Source: Girardinichthys multiradiatus (lineage: Eukaryota > Chordata > Actinopteri > Cyprinodontiformes > Goodeidae). Taken from it: 64,000 nucleotides of DNA. Below, in pieces: positions 42,600 to 53,480 of this stretch. The DNA lies in contig NC_061804.1 of the NCBI RefSeq assembly GCF_021462225.1, positions 40,983,975 to 41,047,974 of the forward strand. The letters run 5' to 3'. The number at the start of each line of letters is the position of its first letter. Within the stretch, counting starts at the first letter, position 1. Position numbers and translations under genes: made by a program. The notes below the pieces were generated by a model, which was not told the origin of the DNA, searched no databases, and worked only from the letters and a program-made list of their open reading frames with translations.

Positions 42600-44400
42600 C
42601 ATATATAAAGTAAAGAGAATTGGCCCAAGCACTGAACCCTGTGGTACTCCACAATTAACCCTGGAGTTCGTTTGTTCGTTGTCTTCCGCTTATCCAGGAC
42701 CGGGTCGCGGGGGCAGCAGACTCAGCAGAGACGCCCAGACGTCCCTCTCTCCAGACACCTCCTCCAGCTCCTTGGGGAGCCCAAGGCGTTCCCAGGCCAG
42801 CCGAGAGACATAGTCCCTCCAGCGTGTCCTGGGCCGTCCCCTGGGCCTCCTCCCGGTGGGATGTGCCTGGAACACCTCCCGAGGAAGGCGTCCAGGAGGC
42901 ATCCGGTATAGATGCCCGAGCCACCTCAACTGGCTCCTCTCGATGTGGAGGAGCAGCGGCTCTACTCCGAGCTCCTCCCGGATGGCCGAGCTCCTCACCC
43001 TATCTCTAAGGGAGTGCCCGGCCACCCTACGGAGGAAGCTCATTTCAGCCGCTTGTATCTGTGATCCCGTTCTTTCGGTCATGACCCAAAGTTCATGGCC
43101 ATAGGTGAGGGTAGGAACGTAGACCGGCCAGTAAATTGAGAGCTTTGCTTTTCGGCTCAGCTCTCTCTTCACCACAATGGACCGGCACAGCGCCCCCATT
43201 ACTGTGGCAGCCGCACCGATCCGTCTGTCGATCTCCCGCTCCATTCTTCCCTCACTCGTGAACAAGACTCACCCTGGAGTTTAAAGATGATTTATCATTT
43301 ACATGAACAAACTGGAATCTGTCAGACAAATAAGATTTAAACCAGCCTAGTGCTGTTCCCCTGATCCCTACAGTATGTTCAAGCTTTTCTAAGAGAATAT
43401 TGTGATTGACTGTATGAAATGCAGCACTGAGATCTAACATAAAAGGAGCAGACACAAGTCTATTATCTGAGGGCATAAGAATACCAGGTTTCTTATGTAA
43501 AGGTTTAATTACAGCTACCTTAAAAGCTTGTGGTACATATCCATTTACTAAGGATAGATCAATCAGATCTAAAATGGCGCTGGCAATCAGAGGGAACACT
43601 TCCTTAAATAATTTGGTCTGGATTGGGTCTAACATACAAGTTCAAGATTTAGATGAAGCAACTATTTCTGAAAACTCAGGAAGCTCCACTGGATCAAAAC
43701 AGTCCAAACACAGATCAGTTTCTACAGTTACCGCCGATGCTGTCTCTCTTACTGAGGATGAAGTAATCATGTTCGGGAGTATGTCAAAGATTTTGTTTTT
43801 AATAGAATTAATTTTATTTAAAAAGAATCCCATAAAGTCATTACTGCAGAGAGCTGGGGGAATGGATGGCTCAATAGAGCTATGACTCTGTGTAAGTTTA
43901 GCAACTGTACTAAAAGAAACCTAGGATTATTCTTATTCTCTTCTATTATTTCTACACATGAGAAATACGCTGTTCTAGCTGGGCAAAGTGTCTTTTTATA
44001 TAACAGACTTTTTTTCCAGATTAAATAGGAGTCCTCTAGGTGTGTAGAACTCAATTTTCTCTCCAATTTTCTAACATTATGCTTTAAAGTACGCAGCCCT
44101 GAATTAAATCAGGGAGCCAGTCTCCTATAAATAATTAAATTATTTGTGAGGGGGGCTACATTGTCTAATGCACCACACAGTTAGGAGGTAACACTATTCT
44201 ATACACTTATCTATATTTAACAATAAATCAGATAAGTAGTCTGAGAACTGTTCTAAAAATTGAGAATAAGGGCCTGGTAGATGGTATAAAACAACAAACA
44301 GAAGTGGTTTTAGTGCTTTGCAATTTGGGTGAGGAAAACTAAGGATTAAATATTTAAAAGAGTAGTAGCTATTGATTGGTCCGGGACTAATCAATAAATC
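42600..44400 (-). pseudogene. L2-like LINE ORF2 (endonuclease end and reverse transcriptase)
   Basis: From high to low coordinates: LPGPYSQFLEQFSDYLSDLL (end of the endonuclease core), then TARTAYFSC-type and IEENKNNPRFL linker segments at 44066-43930. The RT follows at 43833-43252: [20 protein letters not shown], '[20 protein letters not shown]', then [20 protein letters not shown] (motif A, with the second Asp replaced by His) and [14 protein letters not shown]. Beyond the RTE insertion it continues GVPQGSVLGPILFTLYML. Stops and a shortened block between KPLHKKP and the LDLSAAF motif show that it is dead. Confidence 0.82.
42669..43270 (-). mobile_element. 5'-truncated RTE-type LINE with 11-bp target duplication
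   Basis: Encodes only the C-terminal part of the RTE protein (EGRMEREIDRRIGAAATVMG, 'AAEMSFLRRVAGHSLRDRV', PRGRPRTRWRDYVSRLAWER). The flanking 11-mer ACCCTGGAGTT is exact on both sides (42658-42668 and 43271-43281), showing target-primed insertion into the L2 RT gene. The 3' end faces left, with a CGTTTGTTCGTT-like tail. Closely related to the copy at 58555. Confidence 0.92.
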
Positions 44401-45076
44401 AGACTGAAAAATGGTTGCTACTCCTCCTCCTTGCCTAATATTCCGAGGTATGTGGAAATTTAAATAGTTAGGAGTGGAATAATTTATAGTAACAAAGTCC
44501 TCTTGCTGCAGCCAGGTTTCTGTGAGAAAAAACTATTCAATCTGATTGTCATAAATCAAGTCATTAATTAACAGTCTTTGAAGAGAGAGTTCAATAAGCC
44601 ACATTTGTTTTATTTTCTGTCTGAGTTGTATTCGTTTTTATGAGATTTTCATGGTTTCTTCCTTTTAAATAATTTTTCAATCTACTCAGTTTTGGTCGTG
44701 GGTGAGACACTGTTAATAGGGTAATGGGTGGGTAACAGTACAGAAGCTGCAGAGAGGAGTGTTAAACTATGACCCTGCTTCCTGGTCTGAACCCTGGGTT
44801 GTCAGAGTTTTGGAGAACTAATAAATTCATCCAGATTCCTAGAAAGAAGAGCCGATCCATCGAAAGTGGGATGGATGCCGTCTCTGCCCAGGTTTTTCCC
44901 AAAATGTTTGCTAATTATGAATGTAGCCCACATCGTTTTCTGGACACCGCCTAGAAAACTAGCGGTTGAATGACCGCATGCAGCTAAACATGTCACTAGT
45001 CAGATTGGGGAGGGGACCAGAGAAAATTACGGAGTCCGACATTGTTTTGGCAAACTGATACACCAAAGCAACACTA

Positions 45077-46347
45077 CAGGGGTTGGACAATGAAACTGAA
45101 ACACCTGTCATTTTAGTGTGGGAGGTTTCATGGCTAAATTGGACCAGCCTGGTAGCCAGTCTTCATTGATTGCACATTGCACCAGTAAGAGCAGAGTGTG
45201 AAGGTTCAATTAGCAGGGTAAGAGCACAGTTTTGCTCAAAATATTGAAATGCACACAACATTATGGGTGACATACCAGAGTTCAAAAGAGGACAAATTGT
45301 TGGTGCACGTCTTACTGGCGCATCTGTGACCAAGACAGCAAGTCTTTGTGATGTATCAAGAGCCACGGTATCCAGGGTAATGTCAGCATACCACCAAGAA
45401 GGACGAACCACATCCAACAGGATTAACTGTGGACGCAAGAGGAAGTTGTCTGAAAGGGATGTTCAGGTGCTAACCCGGATTGTATCCAAAAAACATAAAA
45501 CCACGGCTGCCCAAATCATGGGAGAATTAAATGTGCACCTCAACTCTCCTGTTTCCACCGGAACTGTTCGTCGGGAGCTCCACGGGGTCAATATACACGG
45601 CCGGGTTGCTATAGTCAAACCTTTGGTCACCCATGCCAATGCCAAACGTCGGTTTCAATGGTGCAAGGAGCGCAAATCTTGGGCTGTGGACAATGTGAAA
45701 CATTGTATTGTTCTCTGATGAGTCCAACTTTATTGTTTTCCCCACATCCGGGAGAGTTACGGTGTGGAGAAGCCCCAAAGAAGCGTACCACCCAGACTGT
45801 TGCATGCCCACAGTGAAGCGTGGGAGTGGATCAGTGATGGTTTGGGCTGCCATATCATGGCATTCCCTTGGCCCAATACTTATGCTAGATGGGCACGTCA
45901 CTGCCAAGGACTACCGAACCATTTTTGAGGACCATGTGCATCCAATGGTTCAAACATTGTATCCTGAAGGCGGTACCGTGTATCAGGATGACAATGCACC
46001 AATACACACAGCAAGACTGGTGAAAGATTGGTTTGATGAACATGAAAGTGAAGTTGAACATCTCCCATGGCCTGCACAGTCACCAGATCTAAATATTATT
46101 GAGCCACTTTGGGGTGTTTTGGAGGAGCGAGTCAGGAAACGTTTTCCTCCATCAGTATCACGTAGTGACCTGGCCACTATCCTGCAAGAAGAATGGCTTA
46201 AAATCCCTCTGACCACTGTACAGGACTTGTATAAGTCATTCCCAAGACGAATTGATGCTGTTTTGGCTGCAAAAGGAGGCCCTACACCATACTCATAAAT
46301 TATTGTAGTCTAAAACCAGGTGTTTCCGTTTCATTGTCCAACCCCTG
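45077..46347 (+). mobile_element. Tc1/mariner DD36E-type transposon, family D copy 2
   Basis: 1271 bp, TA-flanked (45075-45076 and 46348-46349), with inverted repeats CAGGGGTTGGACAATGAAAC at both ends (31 bp, one or two mismatches). Inserted in the ORF1 of the L2-like LINE. The transposase has a single one-base insertion as its visible defect. Confidence 0.94.
45263..46298 (+). pseudogene. DD36E-type transposase with one frameshift
   Basis: From the ATG at 45263 (MGDIPEFKRGQIVGAR) the frame is open through the helix-turn-helix (TKTASLCDVSRATVSRVM), the basic GRKRKLSER linker and a second HTH-like region, up to VDNVKH. There an extra T ('aacattgtattg' versus 'aacatgtattg' in other copies) shifts the frame. 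The rest is open from FSDES (45711) to the TAA at 46296. The triad is D in FSDES, D in YQDDNAPIH and E in NIIEPLW, with 36 residues between the last two. Reading across the shift, the protein is about 345 residues. The single defect makes this the best-preserved family D copy. Confidence 0.9.
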
Positions 46348-46552
46348 TAACTTTGGTGACCTCCGATTGGCGTAACCAGGTGTCATTACCACCTGCGTGA
46401 ATAACAATCTTACTGTATTTATGCTTGTCCATAGCCAGTTTCAGGTAGAATTTGATATCGCCCATTCTGGCCCCTGGGAAACATTTGACTATGGTTGCTG
46501 GTGTCTCTAGTGCCACGTATCTGTCTATGAAACTACCAATTACCAGAGTCTT

Positions 46553-46993
46553 TCATGGTGCGTGTTGAGGTAGAACTTAAAGGTGGAGCGTAGTGGATGA
46601 GATGAGGAGGATTTAATGAATAAAAAACTCACAGTTTGACCAGGTATAGGAACTCAGGCAGATAAATAACAGGAACAGAAACATGGACATGGGCTCAAGT
46701 AGCAGACAGGGTAATGACCAGAGTGAAAACAAGGTGACAAACAAGAGGAACCAGTAGCAAACAATGAAAACCAGAATGTGTTAATGCTAAATGAACTGAA
46801 GCAAGTAAACAATGAGACTGAACTAAATGACATTAATCTAGGGGAAATAATCTATAAGGAAATATAAACTAAACACAACTAACACACAACGTAACAAAAA
46901 CTAAACAGAAGGAATCTAATAAACATGAATGAACAGAACCTGGCTGAGCCGAGAAGGTAAAGAAACACAAAAACCTAACACAGACAGATCCTG
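46553..46993. repeat. Unclassified interspersed repeat inserted in the LINE ORF1
   Basis: Starts near 'ctttcatggtgcg' and ends 'gatcctgacag'. The ends are weakly inverted (CTTTCATG against CTGTCAGG), with AGT on both sides as a possible 3-bp duplication. The body is A-rich, with 'atttaatgaataaaaaac' near the start. Similar in design to 10682-11266. Confidence 0.55.
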
Positions 46994-47400
46994 ACAGAGT
47001 TGGCTTCTCAGCAGGTGTGTCACTGAGTGGGGAAAATCTGTTAGAAACGCAGACAGGTTGGTGGTGACTCATGGGCTGGGATCTAGAACTTTGCTTTCTA
47101 AGTACCGTCACCCAACCGCCCTAAGGTACCGGCTGTGCAGGCTCTGCTAAAGGATTGCTATGGGGAGCTACCCTCGGTGGCTCCACACTGGCTAAAGGGC
47201 CTCGGCTATCTGCTGGTTTTACAAAAGTGAGGAGCCGGGCCTCCAATTCCGACACCCTCGCCTCAAAAGCTACAAAAATGCTACATTTGTTACATGTACC
47301 ATTATCACTAAAGGAGGCAGAGGAGTAACTGAACATCTGACACAGAGAGCAGGAAAGAGGAGGAGACTCAGAGATGGAGAAACAACTGAATGGGTAGCCA

Positions 47401-48175
47401 TGGTGGAGTTAAAGCTAACTCTAAGCTAGCAACCCCTTACCACTACTTTTTTTTTTTTCCTTCAAGGTGTCCTATTGCTGTGTTTCAGGCAACCATGTAG
47501 AGCAGATGGTTGCCTACATGTCAGGGCAGTTTTGCTCTACAAAAAGGGTATTTCAAGACAGTATCCTAATTCCGAGATTAACTTTTACATTCTAGATTCA
47601 ATCCAGCATCAAAATAGGCAGGCCACATTGATTGTAATAACCTGTGTTTGTATGACCTTCAAGCATTTAGAGTAATTGTGTGTTGGTGTGTGTGAGTGTG
47701 TAAGCATATGTGTAGAAATAAGTGTGTTTATGTGAAGTGGTTGTATGTGAGTGCCTGGAAGTGTACATTTGTAAGTGTTGCAAGAACGGTAGAAGGTCAC
47801 CAGGAAGGCACATGGGCAGCAGCTCCTAGGTCAGAGAGGCACAGAGCGAGATGTAGGGTACCAAGCCCCCCCGACCCAGCCATACCACCTAGTAGCACAT
47901 AGGGGATACCCCCGAAAGTTCCCAACACTGCAAGCAAGCACCAGCTCACAGCAGCACTTAGAACCCAGAAGGAAAAGGATATGAATGGCACATTCTATTT
48001 CACCTGGGGTTCAGTCCCCAAGAGGTCAAAACACAGGGATGCCCCCATGGAGAGGCCTCTGCTGGTTTTCCTGTATTCTCCTCACCTGGACATACAGAGG
48101 GGTTTACTTCATCGTCCTGTTGTCACTGAAGAGCTGTGTCATACCTTTGGTGAGTTTTAGTACACTTTCCTAAAG
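47401..48175. other. Non-coding stretch, nothing certain
   Basis: Includes a T-run at 47449-47458, a GT-rich stretch at 47680-47760 and a short inverted pair (GGCAACCAT and ATGGTTGCC) near 47490-47514. No gene. Confidence 0.45.
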
Positions 48176-48450
48176 CATCTTGTTCTTAGCTGCTAGCATC
48201 GCGCCTGCTCCTGGCTGTGCTCTAGCGATTGCCTCAGGGCCTCAGATTCCTTGTGCAGAACATCTACCAGGGCCAGTCTGGCATTGAGGCTGGTAAGTTT
48301 CTGGTCAATAAAGTCTAAAATATCTGTGTAGCTTTTATCTGGTGAGGTGGTGGTACTGGTGGAGCATTCAGACTGTGTACGCTTGGATGTTGGAGGGGCC
48401 ACTGCCGGATTCTGAGGTTTCCCCGTTACAACTGTCAGCAGTTTCCTCAT
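48176..48450 (-). pseudogene. Coiled-coil ORF fragment, possibly a LINE ORF1
   Basis: The 85-codon minus-strand frame reads MRKLLTVVTGK at the start, then Ser/Thr-rich sequence and a heptad-like segment (LDFIDQKLTSLNARLALVDV, then SEALRQSLEHSQEQ). The composition suits the coil of an L1-type ORF1 protein, but no RNA-binding domain follows. The assignment is tentative. Confidence 0.35.
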
Positions 48451-49735
48451 CCAGGTTGTAGGTGATGAGACGAGAACATAATTGTTAATACACTTGATTA
48501 TTGGCTTGTTTTTACCTTAGCTTGTTTGTTTGTCTGCACATCCTTAATCCTCCGGCTGTCTTTAAAAGGTCTACTTAAATGATGATGAGCCACATAAAGT
48601 TTCTTTGAATCTACATTATTAACATAAGGTCCAGTTTATTGATGCTGCTTGGCCCATGCACCAGGCAAGTCAGTGTCACAGCATGTCCAGAGCTGTGGAC
48701 ATAAGTTAGAGAGACTATTGGAGTTATAGACAGAGTTCGCTTCTGTTGCAGCAGCAACCAGTTGAACTGCTTCTGTTACAAAATTAAAATGCGAGGGATC
48801 GTTCTTCAGGTGGTCTATTTATACAGTTTATAAAGTTTTTACCCTTTAAGACATGGATTCAAACTCATCATTTCTTATGTTATTGCAGATGAAGAAAAAT
48901 AACATATCAAATAAAAACAGCAGGAATAAATTGTTAACAATTAATTAGAGAAACAAAAAGAAAATGAATAAAATAAGCAAATGTGTGTAAAGGTTCCCAG
49001 AGCTATATTTATGATCCTTTCATTTTCTTTCTCAGCACCCTTCTATAGACTAAAAATAGACTAAAGGAAAGTTATTAAAGGCAGCCAAAGTCAAAAGAGA
49101 AACGTCAGAAAACCTGGACAAGTTCTAGTCAAGATGAAGACCACTTTAGTGAAACGTCTTGCTATCAGGGAGTTGTCAAACTTTTACAGAGTGTTATGAT
49201 ATGTACAGAGCTGAACAGGCAGTAGATTGGCTGATTAAATCTAATTAAAGGGGCCCTTGATAATGTGTGCAGTATCAAGGAGCAGGGTACTCAATTATAG
49301 GAGCTATTGGTAAAAAACATATCTTACTGTTGTCCCCTCCACATTGAAACAATTGAAACCCCTGTAAATAAGCATAAACTAATTGGAGGGTCGTGTTTTG
49401 CTCTTGTTACAAAGGTGGCAGTCCAGCATATGATAGTTGCTGATGAGCTGTTCTCTTAAGCAAAAGTATTATCTAAAAGCAGAAGGTGATAACGTTTTTT
49501 AATCTAGCAGCCTCATCTCTAAAGGCCACTGGAAGAACACAGTCAGCAGTTTTTAGAGTTGCAACTCAGCTAACAATAATCCAAAACTAACATCTCATAT
49601 TGTAAATGACAGAGAAGCTTTAAATAATTTAAAACTGTGACTGACAACTTGAGTTTATCATAACTCTAAAATTTGTGTTGAAAATTAATGACTGCAGTTA
49701 ACTATTTGTTTTGCACAGTTCATTGTGTGCTTGTG
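48451..49735. other. Non-coding stretch, nothing recognised
   Basis: AT-rich sequence without transposase, RT or repeat termini that I can recognise. Confidence 0.5.
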
Positions 49736-49739
49736 GCAT

Positions 49740-51597
49740 TCAGCCCGACTGAGTCAATACTTTGCAGAAATGCATTTTGTTGCGGTCAAAGCTGTAGATC
49801 TTTTGGGCTATGTCTCTACCAGCTTTGCATATCTAGAGTCTGACATTTTTACTCACTCTTCTTTGCAAAATAACTTAGGTTAAGTCAAATTGGTTGTAGA
49901 ACATGTGTAAGCATAAATTTTCAAGTCGTGGCAAATATTTTCAGGTGGATTAAGATCTGCACTTTGACTGAGGGATTCTAATAGATGAGCTTGCTTTGAT
50001 CGGAACCATCCATTGTAGCTCTGACTATGATTGGGGTTGTTGTCCTGCTGGAAGGTGAATCTCTGCCTGACTCTCAAATTTTCTGCACCCTCTCAAAAAT
50101 TGCCCTGAATTTAGTTTCATCCATCTTTCCTTCTTCTCTCACCAGCTTCCCTGTCTCTTCTGTAGAGAAGCATCCATACAGCATGATGATGCTACCACCA
50201 TGTTGCATCGTGGGAATGGCGCATTCATTGTGATCCGCAATGTTTGTTTTCCACTACACGTACCATTTTGCATGTAAAGCAAAAACTTGTTTGGTTTCAT
50301 CGGACCTGAGCACCTTCTAATACATGTTCACTGTGTTCCCTACATGGCTTGTGGGAAACAGCAAACAGGACTTCTTAAGGCTTTCTTTTAGCAAGGGCTC
50401 TCTTCTTACCTCTCTTCCATAAAGGCCAGATTATGTTTGACTAAACGCTGTCCTGTTGACAGATTCTCCCACTAAGCTGTGGATCTTTGCTGCTCCTCAA
50501 GAGTTACTCTGGAGTGGCTCGCCCTGTCTGCTCTTTCAGCTTTGGTTGCAGATTTATTGTTGTATCACACTGTTTACGCTGTCAGATAATGGCCTGAACA
50601 AGCTCTGTGAGATGTTTATAGCTATTGGACATTGTTGTATAATCTAACCCTGAGTTTGGTTACTCCACAACTTTCTCCCTGCTGTGTTCCTTGGTCTTCA
50701 TGATGCTTTTGGTTCACTGATGTTTTCTAACACACCTCTGAGGCCTTCACAGAAAAGCTGCATTTATACTAAAAATAAATCACATACAGCTGGACTCTAA
50801 TTACTGAAGCCAGTTAGTTGCACCCAATTTTTTTAGAGGCATCACAGTAAATAGTCTGAATGCAAATGCCCACCGCATTTTCAGATTTAAAAATAATTAA
50901 CAACAACTCTACCGGTCAAACGTTTTAGACACACTTTCTCATTTACTGGTTTTCTTTATGTTTATGACTATTTACATATGGATGTTCTCACAGAAGGCAT
51001 CAAAGCTGAGAATGAACACATATGGAATTATGTAGCAAACAAAAAATTGTAAAATAACTTTAAATATGTTTTATATTTTATATTACTTAAAGTAGCCGCC
51101 CTCTGCTGTGATAACTGAAATATTAACCTTTGGCCGTCTCTCAATGAACCTCTGGGAGGTTCTTTCAAGACTCTTTGGAAAACCATTTCAGGTGACCACC
51201 TCATGAAGCTCATGGAGAGAACACCAAAAGAGCAAAGCAGTAATCAAAGCAAAGGGGGGCTATTTGAAAGAATCTAAAATATAAAAATGCTAAGAATTAT
51301 TTCCTACTTTTTGTTTACTACATATTTCCATGTGTGTTCATTCACACTTGTGTTGGCTTGGATGAGAATCTACAATGTAAATAGTCATGAAAACAGAGAG
51401 ACCCATTAAGTGAAAAAGTGTATCTAAAACGTTTGAACCGTAGTGTATGTATCATTTAACTTACACTATGAGACATGTAATTACTTTATGTTGCTCTGTT
51501 ACATAAAATCCCAACAAAATACATGGGGTTTTGCTGTTGTAATGTGACAAAATGTGAAAAAGTTCAAAGGGTATGAATACTTTTACAACTCACTGTA
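49740..51597 (-). mobile_element. Family B-like Tc1 relic, minus strand, with a nested element
   Basis: The right end (51520-51595) reads 'gtaatgtgacaaaatgtgaa' through 'gaatacttttacaactcact' plus TA, the family B terminus. The left part contains reversed transposase pieces: 'gactgagtcaatactttgca' (the C-terminal end), 50077-49880 with RFTFQQDNNPNHSQSYNGWF and SADLNPPENICHDLK, then 'acagcatgatgatgctacca'. It is split by an inverted-repeat element at 50906-51446. The left terminus is not recognisable. Confidence 0.75.
50906..51446. mobile_element. Short inverted-repeat (Tc1-like, non-autonomous) element
   Basis: The left end 'accggtcaaacgttttagac' and the right end (complement of 'acggttcaaacgttttagat') form imperfect inverted repeats of about 60 bp, continuing through 'actatttaca'. 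About 540 bp, with no ORF of note. Internal text such as 'gtgaccacctcatgaagct' is shared with a common fish non-autonomous Tc1-like family. Inserted into the family B relic. Confidence 0.7.
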
Positions 51598-51994
51598 AGA
51601 TATTTGTTTCAATTAACAAATCATCATTATTCTTTAAAGTGTGTATTTTTTGTTAGTAGCCTAGTCTTTCTGGAACTATTGTATTTGTAGAAAGGCTACC
51701 CTCTAGTGGCAAACAGATAGCACACCTCCTACATCTTGCTTCAGATGCATAATAACAGGAAAATGATGCAAAATCTCAATAACAGTCAAACTTTCTTATT
51801 TAAGATCATCTTTAAATCCTTTTTTCTTGCTTTCATTTCTGTGACATTTCTTAGGGAAATGGTTATACGCAAACATTTTCTAAATAATGGTTATACGCAA
51901 ACATTTTCTAAATATAAACTTAGTGGCTCCTAAATATAAAAAACTAAAAATATGTCTGAAGGTATTCTTAAACATATTTTCTTGCTGTCTTTGG

Positions 51995-52500
51995 TGCCCA
52001 TTTCATGGGAGAAGAAGTGGAGGCAGTGGAGGAGTATAAATACCTTGGTATTCACCTGGACAACAGACTGGAGTGGAGATGCAATTGTGAAGCCATCTAA
52101 AAGAAGGAACTGTACTTCTTGAGGAAGCTTAGGACCTTTTCTCCCTCTTCTATAAGTCTGTTGTGGAGAGTCTGATCTCTTCTGGCATCATCTGCTGGGG
52201 AAGCAGCATCAGAGCCAAGGACTTAAAAAGCTCAACAAGCTGATAAAGAAGGCTGGCTCTGTTGTGGGGACTCCTCTAGAACCTCTGGAGATCATTGTGT
52301 AAAGTAAATTCTTCATTAAATGAAGAATATTATGGAGAACCCTGAGCGTCCTCTTCATGAGACTGTTGTCAACAACAGAGTGTCTTCAGTCAGAGGCTTC
52401 TTCAGATCTGCTGTAAGACGGAGCGCTACAGGAGATCCTTCCTGCCCACAGCCATCAGCATCTACAACGGCTCTTTGAAGAAACCTGCAGAATATGAGCT
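51995..52500 (+). mobile_element. CR1/Rex1-like LINE 3' part, copy 2
   Basis: Matches the LINE at 39803-40340: 'atgggagaagaagtggaggc', 'ggagtataaataccttggta', then 'catctgctggggaagcagca' and 'catctacaacggctctttga'. The frame is broken by a TAA after 'gaagccatc' and by several deletions. 5'-truncated just before the EVEAVEEYKYLG segment. The 3' tail continues at 53406 after a family D insertion. Confidence 0.88.
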
Positions 52501-52501
52501 G

Positions 52502-53403
52502 CAGGGGTTGGACAATGAAACTGAAACACCTGTCATTTAATGTGGGAGGTTTCATGGCTAAATTGGACATTACATCGGTAAGAGCAGAGTGTGCACCTCA
52601 ACTCTCCTGTTTCCACCAGAACTGTCCGTCGGGAGCTCCAAAGGGTCAATATACACGGCCGGGTTGCTATAGCCAAACCTTTGGTCACTCATGCCAATGT
52701 CAAACGTCGGTTTCAATGGTGCAAGGAGCGCAAATCTTGGGCTGTGGACAATGTGAAACATGTATTGTTCTCTGATGAGTCCACCTTTACTGTTTTCCCC
52801 ACATCCGGGAGAGTTACGGTGTGGAGAAACCCCAAAGAAGCGTACCACCCAGAGTGTTGCATGCCCAGAGCGAAGCATGGGGGTGGATCAGTGATGGTTT
52901 GGGCTGCCATATCATGGCATTCCCTTGGCCCAATACTTGTGCTAGATGGGCGCATCACTGCCAAGGACTACCGAACCATTCTTGAGGACCATGTGCATCC
53001 AATGGTTCAAACATTGTATCCTGAAGGCGGTGCCGTGTATCAGGATGACAATGCACCAATACACACAGCAAGACTGGTGAAAGATTGGTTTGATGAACAT
53101 GAAAGTGAAGTTGAACATCTCCCATGGCCTGCACAGTCACCAGATCTAAATATTATTGAGCCACTTTGGGGTGTTTTGGAGGAGCGAGTCAGGAAACGTT
53201 TTCCTCCACCAGTATCACATAGTGACCTGTCCACTATCCTGCAAGAAGAATGGCTTAAAATCCTTCTGACCACTGTGCAGGACTTGTATATGTCATTCCC
53301 AAGACGAATTGACGCTGTATTGGCCTTAAAAGGAGGCCCTACACCATACTAATAAATTATTGTGGTCTAAAACCAGGTGTTTCAGTTCATTGTCCAACCC
53401 CTG
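52502..53403 (+). mobile_element. Tc1/mariner DD36E-type transposon, family D copy 3 (deleted)
   Basis: 902 bp. Both CAGGGGTTGG termini are present; the right flank is TA (53404-53405), while the left is TG where TA is expected (mutated). About 370 bp are missing in two internal deletions: one within the left subterminal region, and one joining 'gcagagtgtg' to transposase codon HLNSP. The first 90 or so residues are gone. Inserted in the LINE 3' tail ('atatgagct', then 'cattacatttaattt'). Confidence 0.92.
52591..53352 (+). pseudogene. DD36E-type transposase lacking the N-terminus
   Basis: Open for about 253 codons from a GTG/CAC junction. The first helix-turn-helix and the normal ATG are missing. 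The catalytic part is complete: FSDEST, VYQDDNAPIHTARLVKDWFD, NIIEPLW, and the C-terminus FPRRIDAVLALKGGPTPY. The intact catalytic frame shows that the deletion came late. Without its DNA-binding domain and start codon it should be inactive. Confidence 0.9.
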
Positions 53404-53405
53404 TA

Positions 53406-53480
53406 CATTACATTTAATTTATCTTTGGGATTAATAATAATCCCATAATAATAATAATTTTTTAACTGAATTGAACTGAA
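53406..53480 (+). repeat. LINE copy 2 3' tail after the family D insertion
   Basis: 'acatttaatttatctttggg' and 'attaataataatccc' continue the tail seen at 40345-40380 ('catttaatttccctttggga'). Followed by AT-rich simple sequence. Confidence 0.8.

Larger units (their letters stand above)
44802..47336 (-). pseudogene. L2-like LINE ORF1 with SGNH/GDSL-type esterase domain
   Basis: The N-terminal part (47336-47121) has GTCNKCSIF and a heptad-like EARVSELEARL coil, likely for trimerisation. After an inserted repeat, 46516-46340 gives [16 protein letters not shown] and [20 protein letters not shown] is the block III signature of SGNH hydrolases. After the DD36E insertion, 44996-44802 gives GRDGIHPTFDGSALLSRNL, the DxxHP block V with catalytic Asp and His. 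In such LINEs ORF1 binds RNA, and the esterase may act on lipids; that function is inferred from the family. It is broken by insertions and stops. Confidence 0.78.
42580..47400 (-). mobile_element. L2-like LINE with esterase ORF1, minus strand, multiply interrupted
   Basis: Reading from about 47400 down: ORF1 N-terminus with a CNKC zinc-like pair and coil, SGNH-esterase segments, then the ORF2 endonuclease and RT up to GVPQGSVLGPILFTLYML, where it is truncated near 42590. It is interrupted by a repeat (46553-46993), a DD36E transposon (45077-46347) and an RTE fragment (42669-43270). Removing these restores collinearity. The catalytic ADD box and the 3' tail are missing. Confidence 0.82.
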
